This document shows, in pieces, positions 27,865 to 36,445 of a stretch of DNA of 64,000 bases (within the stretch, counting starts at the first letter, position 1; each line of letters opens with the position of its first letter). The stretch is from Microbacterium psychrotolerans (GTDB lineage Bacteria > Actinomycetota > Actinomycetes > Actinomycetales > Microbacteriaceae), in NCBI RefSeq assembly GCF_031085295.1, contig NZ_JAVFWO010000001.1, forward strand, positions 644,400 through 708,399, read 5' to 3'. The translations under genes and the position numbers were made by a program. The notes beneath the pieces are model-generated. The model did not search any database and was not told the DNA's origin. It was given only the letters and a program-made list of their open reading frames with translations.

Positions 27865-29255
27865 GCGCCACCACCAGCACGCCCACCGACGCCGTGTCGA
27901 CCGACACCGCCGTGGTGCGGGCGCTGCGGCGCATCCGCGTGCCGCAGACGCAGCGCAACCGGGAGCTCGCCCTGCTCGTCTTCGCGTTCGCGATCAACGG
28001 ATCGGCGATCGCGCTCGTCCAGCTGGGCGCGCTCGGAGCGATCGACTGGACGTTCCTGGTCTACTGCGGCGGCCTGACCGCCCTCGTGATCGCTCTGCAC
28101 ATCCTCCTGCGCCTGCGCGCCCGCGACGCAGATCCCTTCGTCGTGCCGATCGCGACGCTCCTCACGGGGCTCGGGCTCGCGATGATCTATCGGCTCGACC
28201 TCAACTGGGAGCGACACGGCTGGGAGGCGTACTCGACGCGGCAGCTGGCGTGGGCGGCGATCGCCCTGATCGCGGCGATCCTCGTGGTGATGTTCCTGCA
28301 CAACTACCGCGTGCTGTTCCGCTACACGTACATCTTCGGCTTCGTCGGCATCGCGCTGCTGATCCTGCCGGTGATCCCCGGCCTCAGCGCCGGCGGCAAC
28401 GCCGATGTGTGGGTCGACCTGGGCTTCTTCTCGTTCCAGCCGAGCGAGCTCGCCAAGATCGCGCTCGGCATCTTCTTCGCCGGCTACCTGGTGCGAACGC
28501 GCGAGAGCCTCACCTCGACCGGCACCCGGTTCCTCGGCCTCACCTGGCCCCGCGGACGCGAGCTCGGCCCGCTGCTGGTCATCTGGCTCGTCTCGCTCGG
28601 CATCATCGTGCTGCAGCGCGACCTCGGCACCGGCGTGCTCATCTTCGGCATGTTCGTCGCGATGCTGTACGTCGCGACCGGCAAGACCAGCTGGGTGCTC
28701 ATCGGCGTCGTCCTCGCGGTGTCGGGCGCGTTCCTGGCGTCGCGCATCCTTCCGTACGTGGGCGCGCGCTTCACGAACTGGCTCGACGCGTTCAACCCCG
28801 ACCTGATGGGCGGCTCCAGCTACCAGCTCGTCAACGGCATCTTCGGCATGGCCAACGGCGGTCTCCTGGGAACCGGACTCGGGCAGGGGCGGCCGTACCT
28901 CACGCCGGTCGCCGAGAGCGACTACATCCTGCCGGCGCTCGGCGAAGAGCTCGGGCTGATCGGCGTGTTCGCGATCCTGTGCCTGTACATGGTCTTCACC
29001 AGCCGCGGCATCCGCATCGGCCTGGCCGGGCAGGACGACTTCGGCAAGCTTCTCGCGACCGGCCTGTCGTTCACGATCGCGCTGCAGGTGTTCATCATGG
29101 TCGGCGGCGTCACCCGGCTCATTCCGCTCACCGGCCTCACCACGCCGTTCCTGGCCGCCGGTGGCTCGTCGCTCGTGGCGAACTGGATCATCGTCGCGCT
29201 GCTGCTGCGCATCTCGGATGCCGTGCGCAGCCGACCCCGGGTGGTGATCGGCTGA
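27861..29255 (+). CDS. rodA: SEDS peptidoglycan polymerase RodA/FtsW
   Basis: A 464-residue protein with about ten to twelve membrane helices and SEDS signatures (SFQPSELAKIALGIFFAGYL, QRDLGTGVLIFG, ALGEELGLIGVF). SEDS proteins polymerise lipid II into glycan strands and work with a class B PBP, here the adjacent PbpA. ATG 27861 overlaps the pstP stop. Its own stop overlaps an unusual 24-codon mini-frame that precedes pbpA. Confidence 0.93.
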   Translation: MSATTSTPTDAVSTDTAVVRALRRIRVPQTQRNRELALLVFAFAINGSAIALVQLGALGAIDWTFLVYCGGLTALVIALHILLRLRARDADPFVVPIATLLTGLGLAMIYRLDLNWERHGWEAYSTRQLAWAAIALIAAILVVMFLHNYRVLFRYTYIFGFVGIALLILPVIPGLSAGGNADVWVDLGFFSFQPSELAKIALGIFFAGYLVRTRESLTSTGTRFLGLTWPRGRELGPLLVIWLVSLGIIVLQRDLGTGVLIFGMFVAMLYVATGKTSWVLIGVVLAVSGAFLASRILPYVGARFTNWLDAFNPDLMGGSSYQLVNGIFGMANGGLLGTGLGQGRPYLTPVAESDYILPALGEELGLIGVFAILCLYMVFTSRGIRIGLAGQDDFGKLLATGLSFTIALQVFIMVGGVTRLIPLTGLTTPFLAAGGSSLVANWIIVALLLRISDAVRSRPRVVIG

Positions 29256-29329
29256 TGACGAAGGAGCTTCGACAGGCTCAGGGACCGACCCATGGTCGAC
29301 ACCTTCCCTGCGGGGGAGGTGCTTCGTGA
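29255..29329 (+). CDS. 24-codon mini-ORF linking rodA and pbpA, possible duplicated pbpA start
   Basis: The rodA stop overlaps an ATG (TGATG, 29253-29257) that opens the frame MTKELRQAQGPTHGRHLPCG and ends at a TGA overlapping the pbpA GTG (GTGA, 29326-29329). Its first six residues, MTKELR, equal the start of PbpA (MTKELRRLSI). The core GCTTCGACAGGCTCAGGGAC looks like a word often repeated in actinobacterial genomes. It appears to be a remnant of the old pbpA start displaced by a ~71-base insertion. Whether it is translated is unknown. Confidence 0.5.
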   Translation: MTKELRQAQGPTHGRHLPCGGGAS

Positions 29330-30786
29330 CCAAGGAACTTCGTCGCCTCAGCATCCTGATGCTGGTCATGTTCCTCGCGCTGTTCGCGTCGACGAGCTGG
29401 ATCCAGGTGATCCAGGCCGACGAGCTCGCGGCCAATCCCGAGAACCGTCGTTCGCTCTACGACTCGTACGAGGTTCAGCGCGGCTCCATCATCGCGAGCG
29501 GAGCCGCGATCGCCTCGTCGGTGCCGTCCGACGACCTCTACAGCTGGCAGCGCGTGTACACGGATGCCGCCATGTGGGCGCCCGTCACCGGCTACATCAA
29601 CCCCGTGCTCAACTCGGCGACCAACATCGAGCTGGCCATGAACCAGGAGCTCAGCGGCACGGCGGGTTCGCAGTTCTTCTCGCGCGTCGAGCGGATCTTC
29701 ACCGGGCAGCCGCCACGCGGCTCGAACGTGGTGCTGTCCCTCGACGCCGACGTGCAGCGCGCCGCCTACGAGGCGCTCGGCGACCTGCAGGGCGGCATCA
29801 TCGCGATCGAGCCGGCCACCGGGCGCATCCTGGCGATGGTGACGAGCCCCAGCTACGACACCAACGTCCTGGCATCGCACGACACCGACGCGGTGAACGC
29901 CGCGTACGACGCGCTCGTCGCAGATCCGGGCAAGCCGCTGTCGGACCGTGCGATCGGGGGCGACCTGAACCCGCCCGGCTCGACGTTCAAACTCGTCGTC
30001 GCCTCGGCCGCGCTCGCCTCTGGCGACTACACCCCGCAGTCGACGCTCCCGAACCCCGCGACGTATCAGCTGCCGCAGTCCAGCAGCATCGTGCACAACG
30101 CCAGCGGCGGCACGTGCGGTGGCGGCGACACGGTCACCCTCGCCGACGCGCTGCGCCTCAGCTGCAACATCCCGTTCGCGGAGCTCGCCGTGGAACTCGG
30201 CGACACCGCCATCCGCGAAGAGGCCGAGAAGTACGGCTTCAACCAGCCGTTCGAGCTGCCGCTCAAGTCGACGCCGTCGGGATACCCGCGGACGATCCAG
30301 GACGACGCTCAGACGGCGTTGAGCGGGTTCGGTCAGGGTCAGGTGACGGCGACGCCGCTGCAGATGGCGATGGTGTCGGCCGGCATCGCGAACGGCGGCA
30401 TGGTGATGAATCCCCGCATGGTGGATCGTGTGATCGGCCCGGACCTGTCGGTACAGAAGACCTTCGACGACACGGAGTTCGGGCGGGCACTCGACGCGAC
30501 CCTCGCTGACGAGCTGGTCACGATGATGGTGGCCAATGTCAGTGACGGTGCTGCGTCGGGTGCAAGAATAGACGGGGTCGACGTGGCCGGAAAGACCGGA
30601 ACCGCGGAGAACACCGGCGACGAGCCATACACCCTCTGGTTCACAGGGTTCGCCCCGGCCCAGAACCCCGAAGTCGCGGTCGCAGTGGTCGTGGAGGACG
30701 GCGGCAGGCAAGGACAGTCGGGCAGCGGCAACACCATCGCCGCTCCTATCGCGAAGAAGGTCATGGAGGCGGTGCTGGGCAAATGA
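29326..30786 (+). CDS. pbpA: Class B penicillin-binding protein PbpA
   Basis: A 486-residue transpeptidase with one N-terminal membrane helix (8-28), a dimerisation region, and a C-terminal penicillin-binding domain with STFK (Ser219-Lys222), SCN (279-281) and KTGT (423-426). It cross-links peptidoglycan outside the membrane and partners the SEDS protein RodA. GTG 29326 follows GGGGGAGG. It overlaps pknA by four bases (ATGA). Confidence 0.93.
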   Translation: MTKELRRLSILMLVMFLALFASTSWIQVIQADELAANPENRRSLYDSYEVQRGSIIASGAAIASSVPSDDLYSWQRVYTDAAMWAPVTGYINPVLNSATNIELAMNQELSGTAGSQFFSRVERIFTGQPPRGSNVVLSLDADVQRAAYEALGDLQGGIIAIEPATGRILAMVTSPSYDTNVLASHDTDAVNAAYDALVADPGKPLSDRAIGGDLNPPGSTFKLVVASAALASGDYTPQSTLPNPATYQLPQSSSIVHNASGGTCGGGDTVTLADALRLSCNIPFAELAVELGDTAIREEAEKYGFNQPFELPLKSTPSGYPRTIQDDAQTALSGFGQGQVTATPLQMAMVSAGIANGGMVMNPRMVDRVIGPDLSVQKTFDDTEFGRALDATLADELVTMMVANVSDGAASGARIDGVDVAGKTGTAENTGDEPYTLWFTGFAPAQNPEVAVAVVVEDGGRQGQSGSGNTIAAPIAKKVMEAVLGK

Positions 30787-32486
30787 GACCGACGCAGGGC
30801 GTGACCTTCGGCGGCCGATACGAACTCGATTCGCGCATAGCGATCGGCGGCATGGGCGAGGTCTGGGAAGCGACCGACCACGTCATCGGACGGACCGTCG
30901 CCATCAAGATCCTCAAAGACGAATACATGGGAGACCCGGGATTCCTGGAGCGCTTCCGTGCCGAGGCCCGCCATGCGGCTCTCGTGAACCACGAGGGCAT
31001 CGCGAGCGTGTTCGACTACGGCGAGGAGGCCGGCAGCGCCTTCCTCGTCATGGAACTCGTTCCCGGCGAGGCGCTGTCGACGATCCTCGAACGCGACGGA
31101 TCGCTGTCGACCGACAAGACCCTCGACATCGTGGCGCAGACGTCGGCCGCACTGCAGGCCGCGCACGCGGCCGGTCTCGTTCACCGCGACATCAAGCCCG
31201 GCAACCTCCTCATCACGCCCGACGGCGGCGTGAAGATCACCGACTTCGGCATCGCGCGCATCGCCGACCAGGTGCCGCTGACCGCCACGGGCCAGGTCAT
31301 GGGCACCGTGCAGTACCTGTCGCCGGAGCAGGCGTCGGGTCACCCGGCATCGCCCGCCACCGACATCTACTCGCTCGGGATCGTCGCCTACGAGTGCCTC
31401 GCAGGGAAGCGCCCGTTCACGGGCGAGTCGCAGGTCGCCATCGCGATGGCGCAGATCAATGAGCAGCCGGCACCTCTGCCGGCCACGGTCGCCGTGCCGG
31501 TCCAGAACCTCGTCATGGCGATGATCGCGAAGAAGCCCGAGGAGCGTCCGGCCTCCGCGGCTGCCGTCGCGCGCGCCGCCACCGCACTGCGCCGAGGCGA
31601 TGTCGCGGCAGCCGCCGCGGCGGTCCCGGCCATCGCCGGCGTGGCTGCGGGCGATGCGGCGACGCAGCTGCTCGCGGCGGGCTCCGACACGTCGGCGGCG
31701 ACGCGCATCATGCCGGCACCCGGTGAAGAGGGTGCTGAAGAGGCGGTCGATAAGAAGAAGCGCAGCCCTTGGACCTGGCCGCTCATCGCGCTCATCGCCC
31801 TGCTGCTCCTGGTGCTCATCGGCACCATCTGGGCGGTCGTGGCGAACCAGGACACGCCCGAGCCCGACCCGACCAAGACCACCTCCAAGCCCTCGGTGAC
31901 ACCGACCGACACGCCGACGCCCACGCCCACCACGGCGAACGTCGTCGCGGACGACTACGTGGGACTGGACTGCGCCGCGGCGTCGACCGCACTCGACGCC
32001 CTCGGCCTGGGTGCGAACTGCGTCGAGGGCAACGCCGCGCCCGACGAGGCGAGTGTGGGCAAGGTCTACAGCGTCAGCCCGACCGGCAACGTCCCGAAGA
32101 GCACCATCATCGAGCTGACGGCCTATGCCGGCCAGACGCCGATGCCGACGCCGAGCTCCCCGACGTTCCAGGGCGCTCCCGCATCTGTCGCGCCCGGCGA
32201 GCAGGTCACTGTCATGTGGGACGGCTACACCTGCCCCTCGGGAGCAGGCTCCGTCAGCGCCTACACCTTCACGGTGCAGAACGGCACGATCACGAACGGC
32301 CCGAGCTTCCCGCAGAATGCGCGGTCGGCGACCGTGACGGCGGGCGACGCGCCCGGTCAGACGCTCATCGTGACCTACAACGTCACGTGCAGCGGCGGCA
32401 CCGCGGGCAACCGCACGTCGGGTGAGTCGGGCGAGGCCACGGTGCTCATCGAGGCCCCCGCACCGACGCCTACGCCGACGCCGTGA
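30783..32486 (+). CDS. pknA: Ser/Thr protein kinase PknA-like with extracellular PASTA and Ig-like domains
   Basis: A 567-residue receptor kinase. The kinase domain has the Gly loop, Lys42, HRD at 134-136 and DFG at 154-156, and the activation loop leads to GTVQYLSPEQ. An Ala-rich linker precedes a membrane helix (331-353) after KKKRSPW. Outside lie a Thr/Pro spacer, one PASTA-like domain (about 375-430) and a beta-rich Ig-like domain, ending in a PTPTP tail. The mycobacterial PknA lacks such external domains. It probably phosphorylates division and wall-synthesis proteins. A strong hairpin follows. Confidence 0.9.
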   Translation: MRPTQGVTFGGRYELDSRIAIGGMGEVWEATDHVIGRTVAIKILKDEYMGDPGFLERFRAEARHAALVNHEGIASVFDYGEEAGSAFLVMELVPGEALSTILERDGSLSTDKTLDIVAQTSAALQAAHAAGLVHRDIKPGNLLITPDGGVKITDFGIARIADQVPLTATGQVMGTVQYLSPEQASGHPASPATDIYSLGIVAYECLAGKRPFTGESQVAIAMAQINEQPAPLPATVAVPVQNLVMAMIAKKPEERPASAAAVARAATALRRGDVAAAAAAVPAIAGVAAGDAATQLLAAGSDTSAATRIMPAPGEEGAEEAVDKKKRSPWTWPLIALIALLLLVLIGTIWAVVANQDTPEPDPTKTTSKPSVTPTDTPTPTPTTANVVADDYVGLDCAAASTALDALGLGANCVEGNAAPDEASVGKVYSVSPTGNVPKSTIIELTAYAGQTPMPTPSSPTFQGAPASVAPGEQVTVMWDGYTCPSGAGSVSAYTFTVQNGTITNGPSFPQNARSATVTAGDAPGQTLIVTYNVTCSGGTAGNRTSGESGEATVLIEAPAPTPTPTP

Positions 32487-32506
32487 GCCTGGCTGAGTGA
32501 ATCCGC

Positions 32507-32539
32507 AGAGCGGGTCGCGCGGCACGCGCGACCCGCTCT
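32507..32539 (+). terminator. Terminator between pknA and pknB
   Basis: A 15-base perfect stem (32507-32521 with 32525-32539) closes on a three-base loop, 21 bases after the pknA stop. It would end most transcripts of the fhaA-pknA operon. TAGTGT at about 32548-32553 may be the -10 box of a separate pknB promoter. Confidence 0.8.
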
Positions 32540-32580
32540 CGCTCGGCTAGTGTGGCTGATGTTCCAGGCAGGGAGTGACC

Positions 32581-34275
32581 GTGACAGCTGAGCCGCGTGT
32601 GCTTTCGGGGCGCTATCGCATCGATGAGCCCATCGGCCGAGGCGGCATGGCGAGCGTCTACCGCGGCTACGACCTCACGCTCGGTCGCGAGGTCGCGATC
32701 AAGATCCTCGACCGCGAGCTGGCCGACGACAACGCGTTCCGCACCCGGTTCCGCCTCGAGGCGCAGGCCGCGTCCCGGATGGCCCACCCCACGATCGTGC
32801 GGGTGTACGACGCCGGCGAGGACTCCCTGACATCGCCGGACGGCACCGTCCGGCCCGTCCCGTTCATCGTGATGGAACTCGTCAAGGGCCGGCTCCTCAA
32901 GGAGATCATCTCGGCGGGTCCGGTTCCGGTCACGGATGCCGTCCGCTATGTCGACGGCATCCTGGAGGCTCTCGAGTACTCGCACCGCGCCGGCGTCGTG
33001 CACCGTGACATCAAGCCGGGCAACGTCATGGTGACGGATGCCGGTCAGGTGAAGGTGATGGACTTCGGCATCGCCCGCGCGGTGTCGGACAGCTCGTCGA
33101 CCGTGGCCGAGACCACTCAGATCCTCGGGACCGCCGCGTACTTCTCGCCGGAGCAGGCGAAGGGGGAGCCCGTCGACGCCCGCGCCGACGTGTACTCGAC
33201 CGGCGTCGTGCTGTACGAGCTCCTCACCGGCCGCCAGCCCTTCCGCGGCGACTCTCCGGTGGCGGTGGCGTATCAGCACGTCAGCGAGGCGCCGGTGCCG
33301 CCGTCCGAGGTGAACGACACGGTGCCCCGGGCGCTCGACACGGTCGCGCTGCGTGCCCTCGCGAAGGACCCGTTCCAGCGCTACCAGGATGCCGCGGGCT
33401 TCCGGGAGGCGCTCGACGCGACCGTGGACGGCCGACAGCCGTCGAAGCGCCAGGTGGGCGCGCTCACCAGCGAGCTGTACGGCCCGAACCCGCGCCAGGC
33501 CGCCGAGACCGCGCGGTCGTTGCGCCAGCTGAGCACCGACACCACCATGAAGCGCACGCAGGCCGGTCCGCCGGTCGCCTGGATCTGGGCCGGCGTGGCC
33601 CTGCTGGCGGTGCTGCTCATCTCCCTGCTGTTCTGGGTCCTCACCATCCAGCCGCGCGACGATCTTCCCGGCAACGTGCGCGAGGTGCCCGATGTGTCGG
33701 GGATGACCTACGAGCGCGCGAACGAGGCACTGGCCGAAGCCGATCTCCGGGCGATCCGTGTCGACGAGGAGAACACCGATGTCGCCGCCGGCAACGTCAT
33801 CCGCACCGACCCCGAGGCGGGGACGTCGGTGACGCCCGACCAGCAGGTCAGCGTGTACGTCTCGACCGGACAGCAGATGTCGACGGTGCCGACGCTGGTG
33901 GGACTCGGGCAGGACGCCGCGACCGATGCGATCACGGGCGCCGGCCTGCAGCTGGGCACCGTCACCCCGCAGAACGACAAGGACCTGGCCGCCGGCACGG
34001 TGATCTCGAGTGATCCGGTCGACGGGGCGAGTGTCGCGACCGGCACCATGGTGAACCTGGTGGTGGCTTCCGGCCGGGTGGCGATCGACGACGTGCGGGG
34101 CTACACGGTGGACGCTGCCACGCGCGAGCTCGAAGACGTCGGCCTCATCGTGACCGCGCAGGAGGATCCGAACTGCGCCGGTGCCGACCCGCCGACCGTT
34201 CAGTCGCAGTCGCTGACGCCCGGCGACGTCCCGGTGCACTCGCAGATCACGCTGATCTACTGCTCGGGCGCGTAA
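32581..34275 (+). CDS. pknB: Ser/Thr protein kinase PknB with PASTA domains
   Basis: A 564-residue receptor kinase: kinase domain with Gly loop IGRGGMASVYRG, Lys41, HRD 141-143 and DFG; a juxtamembrane region; a membrane helix (about 340-362); and three external PASTA domains beginning VPDVSGMTYERA, VPTLVGLGQDAA and IDDVRGYTVDAA. PASTA domains sense muropeptides or lipid II. GTG 32581 stands five bases after AGGGAG; an upstream GTG at 32575 would overlap this ribosome-binding site. Confidence 0.93.
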   Translation: MTAEPRVLSGRYRIDEPIGRGGMASVYRGYDLTLGREVAIKILDRELADDNAFRTRFRLEAQAASRMAHPTIVRVYDAGEDSLTSPDGTVRPVPFIVMELVKGRLLKEIISAGPVPVTDAVRYVDGILEALEYSHRAGVVHRDIKPGNVMVTDAGQVKVMDFGIARAVSDSSSTVAETTQILGTAAYFSPEQAKGEPVDARADVYSTGVVLYELLTGRQPFRGDSPVAVAYQHVSEAPVPPSEVNDTVPRALDTVALRALAKDPFQRYQDAAGFREALDATVDGRQPSKRQVGALTSELYGPNPRQAAETARSLRQLSTDTTMKRTQAGPPVAWIWAGVALLAVLLISLLFWVLTIQPRDDLPGNVREVPDVSGMTYERANEALAEADLRAIRVDEENTDVAAGNVIRTDPEAGTSVTPDQQVSVYVSTGQQMSTVPTLVGLGQDAATDAITGAGLQLGTVTPQNDKDLAAGTVISSDPVDGASVATGTMVNLVVASGRVAIDDVRGYTVDAATRELEDVGLIVTAQEDPNCAGADPPTVQSQSLTPGDVPVHSQITLIYCSGA

Positions 34276-34315
34276 AACGCCGGACGCCGGTACACCGGGC
34301 GTGAGGGCGTCGTCG

Positions 34316-34963
34316 TCAGGCGTCGCGGCGCGGACTGAGCGTCGCGCCGCGGGCAGCGGCATCCGTGAATCCGACCGATGCGAGCCAGTTGCCCAGCAGG
34401 CGATGTCCGCCCTCGGTCAGCACACTCTCCGGATGGAACTGCACGCCGACGATGGGCGCGGTGCGGTGGGCGACGCCCATGATGACGCCGCTCGCGGTAC
34501 GGCTGGTGACCACGAGCTCGGCCGGCAGCGTCCCGGGCACGATCGCGAGCGAGTGGTAGCGCGTCGCCGTGAACGGGTCGGGGAGCCCGGCGTACAGCGG
34601 AGAGCCGTCATGGTGCACCAGCGAGGTCATGCCGTGCATGAGCTCGGGGGCGTGGTCGACCGTCGCCCCATAGGCCTCGGCGATCGCTTGGTGGCCGAGG
34701 CACACGCCCAGGAGCGGGACACCGTCCGAGGCCGCCGCACGCACGACCGCGATGGATGCGCCGGCGTCGACGGGCGTGCCCGGTCCGGGTGAGACGAGCA
34801 CCGCGCGGCGACCCGCCACGGCGCGCGCGGGGTCGCGGATCGCGTCGGCCTCCACCATGTCGGTCTCGGCCCCCAGCTCATGGAGGTACCCGATCAGCGT
34901 GTGGACGAAGCTGTCGTGGTTGTCGACGACGAGGATGCGTGCCGACGACGGTGCCGCGGTCAC
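34316..34963 (-). CDS. pabA: Glutamine amidotransferase subunit of anthranilate/aminodeoxychorismate synthase
   Basis: A 215-residue class I glutamine amidotransferase with Cys88 in GVCLGHQ and the His177/Glu179 pair in FHPES. It releases ammonia from glutamine for anthranilate or p-aminobenzoate synthesis; the same subunit often serves both (trpG/pabA). The start is GTG 34963, overlapping the upstream gene (GTGA). In Mycobacterium the equivalent trpG also lies beside pknB. It converges with pknB across 40 bases. Confidence 0.9.
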   Translation of the reverse strand: MTAAPSSARILVVDNHDSFVHTLIGYLHELGAETDMVEADAIRDPARAVAGRRAVLVSPGPGTPVDAGASIAVVRAAASDGVPLLGVCLGHQAIAEAYGATVDHAPELMHGMTSLVHHDGSPLYAGLPDPFTATRYHSLAIVPGTLPAELVVTSRTASGVIMGVAHRTAPIVGVQFHPESVLTEGGHRLLGNWLASVGFTDAAARGATLSPRRDA

Positions 34964-35148
34964 GACACCGGCGCACCCGACGGGCCGGCCGGAAGCCCGA
35001 CGGTCACGTCCTGCGGGTTCACGAACTGGCTCACCCAGGGGAAGACGTAGAAGAGCAGCCCGTAGAGCACCGCCGCGATCACGATGAGCAGGATGAGCAC
35101 CCGCACCCACCAGGGCCCGGGAAGCACTCGCCAGAGCGCCGCGTACAT
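34960..35148 (-). CDS. Small single-helix membrane protein
   Basis: A 62-residue protein with one strong membrane helix (VRVLILLIVIAAVLYGLLFY, about 15-34) followed by FVNPQDVTVG. Its ATG overlaps the sortase stop (TGATG) and its stop overlaps the pabA start, so it is tightly packed in a sortase-pabA operon. Similar tiny membrane proteins occur at this position in related genomes, as far as I recall. Its role is unknown; association with the sortase is a guess. Confidence 0.75.
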   Translation of the reverse strand: MYAALWRVLPGPWWVRVLILLIVIAAVLYGLLFYVFPWVSQFVNPQDVTVGLPAGPSGAPVS

Positions 35149-35942
35149 CAGGCCACCGCCTGGAGGGATGCCGGTTCGCCGGCGTTGCGCGGCGTGAAGG
35201 ACTCGAACACGCCGTAGGCGACGATGCGCTCGGTCATCGCGTACATGGGGCTGCAGCTCGTCATGGTGATGTAGGCGGTGCCGGCGGGGACATCCATCGC
35301 CTGGGGCACGGGAAGGAGCACTTCGACCTCGTTCGGGCGGACGTACTGGAGCGTCCGGAAGCGGTAGGTGTACCAGCCGTCCTGCGTCTCCACCACGATC
35401 GCGTCCCCCACGTGCAGGTCGGCGATGCGGTTGAACGGCTTGCCCCACGTGGTGCGATGGGCGGCGACGGCGAAGTTGCCCGGCTCACCCGGCATCTTGG
35501 TGCCGGGATAGTGGCCGATGCCGATCGGGTCGAGGGTTCGGGAACGGGTCACACCGCCCGCCATCGGCACCATGTAGTCCGACCCGAAACGGGGGATGCG
35601 CATGACTGCGAACCTCTCGCCGTCGCCGGGCTCCGACAGCACGGGCGGCGGTGCGGTGACCGGGGCGGAAGGTGCGGACGGATCCGCCGGCTCTGGCGCC
35701 GCGACGACGGGATCCTCTGCCTCGTACTGCTCCGCCCACTGCTGCGAGAGCTGAGTCCCTTCGGCGTTGCGCTCGGCTCCGTAGATCAGATCGCCGACCC
35801 ACAGCTGCCAGACGACGTAGAGGAGCACGATGACGCCGGCGGTGATGAGCACCTCGCCGATGACACCGACGACGGACGTGCGCCGGCGCGGGGTCTGCTC
35901 TCTCCGCGCGGCGCGCCCCAGACCGGTCACCGCTTCATCCAC
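35148..35942 (-). CDS. srtE: Class E sortase
   Basis: A ~264-residue protein: cytoplasmic Arg-rich start, membrane helix (26-48), Pro-rich spacer (80-105) and a sortase beta-barrel with His162 (AAHRTTWG), Cys230 (TMTSC) and Arg239 (MTERIVAYG). This is the actinobacterial class E type, which cleaves LAxTG signals and joins the protein to the wall. The subtilase at 19.4-23.8 kb carries LAATG. GTG 35942 is a tentative start, chosen because the crgA promoter occupies the bases upstream. Confidence 0.87.
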   Translation of the reverse strand: MDEAVTGLGRAARREQTPRRRTSVVGVIGEVLITAGVIVLLYVVWQLWVGDLIYGAERNAEGTQLSQQWAEQYEAEDPVVAAPEPADPSAPSAPVTAPPPVLSEPGDGERFAVMRIPRFGSDYMVPMAGGVTRSRTLDPIGIGHYPGTKMPGEPGNFAVAAHRTTWGKPFNRIADLHVGDAIVVETQDGWYTYRFRTLQYVRPNEVEVLLPVPQAMDVPAGTAYITMTSCSPMYAMTERIVAYGVFESFTPRNAGEPASLQAVA

Positions 35943-35979
35943 AGGGGGATTCTCGCACAGCAAGGGTTGGGGTCGGCTG

Positions 35980-35998
35980 GCAGTTAGACTCTTCACCA
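35980..35998 (+). promoter_or_regulatory. Putative crgA promoter, leaderless start
   Basis: TTAGACT (around 35984-35990) is a good -10 element only eight bases before the crgA ATG, so transcription probably begins at or next to the start codon. Confidence 0.45.
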
Positions 35999-36237
35999 TG
36001 GCACGACCCGGCAAAGACGACGACTCGCTCGTCGAGCGCGCAGAAGGCGAGGCCGCACCCAACCCGGTGTGGTTCAAGCCGATCATGATCGGACTGATGC
36101 TCATCGGTCTGGTCTGGATCCTCGTCTTCTACCTGAGCGGCATGGCGTTCCCGATTCCCGACATCGGGGCATGGAACCTGGTGATCGGCTTCGGTATCGC
36201 CTTCATCGGCTTCCTCATGACGACGCGCTGGCGCTAG
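35998..36237 (+). CDS. crgA: Cell division protein CrgA
   Basis: A 79-residue protein with an acidic N-terminus and two membrane helices (about 28-48 and 58-76), ending MTTRWR; size, topology and the GAWN loop fit CrgA. CrgA coordinates FtsZ-ring and peptidoglycan-synthesis proteins in Actinobacteria. Its position facing the gyrA-side genes and near pabA/trpG is as in Mycobacterium. It has its own promoter, divergent from the sortase gene, and a terminator directly after. Confidence 0.92.
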   Translation: MARPGKDDDSLVERAEGEAAPNPVWFKPIMIGLMLIGLVWILVFYLSGMAFPIPDIGAWNLVIGFGIAFIGFLMTTRWR

Positions 36238-36255
36238 CGAGATCCTACGAACGAG

Positions 36256-36285
36256 AAGCCCCGGTCTACGGCGACCGGGGCTTTT
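36256..36285 (+). terminator. Rho-independent terminator of crgA
   Basis: AAGCCCCGGTC (36256-36266) pairs with GACCGGGGCTT (36273-36283) around six bases and is followed by T residues, 18 bases after the crgA stop. Confidence 0.85.
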
Positions 36286-36341
36286 CCGTGCGCGGATGCC
36301 GTGACCGCCGGCAGCGGACACCCCGTTCGTCGGACGCAACG

Positions 36342-36420
36342 GAGTTGTTAACAACTCTGTTAACACCTGTGAATTACACCCGTGTCATTCTCCCCAGGCT
36401 GTGGATGAGCCTGTGGATAA
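36342..36420. other. DnaA-box pair and GTTAAC palindrome away from oriC
   Basis: In the gap between the converging crgA and rhomboid genes: GAGTTGTTAACAACTC (36342-36357) is a perfect palindrome, TGTGGATGA lies at about 36400, and TGTGGATAA (36412-36420) is a perfect DnaA box on the reverse strand. No promoter is expected here because both genes end here. Confidence 0.55.
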
Positions 36421-36445
36421 CTCCGGGGTCCTCGCGGCTGCACCC

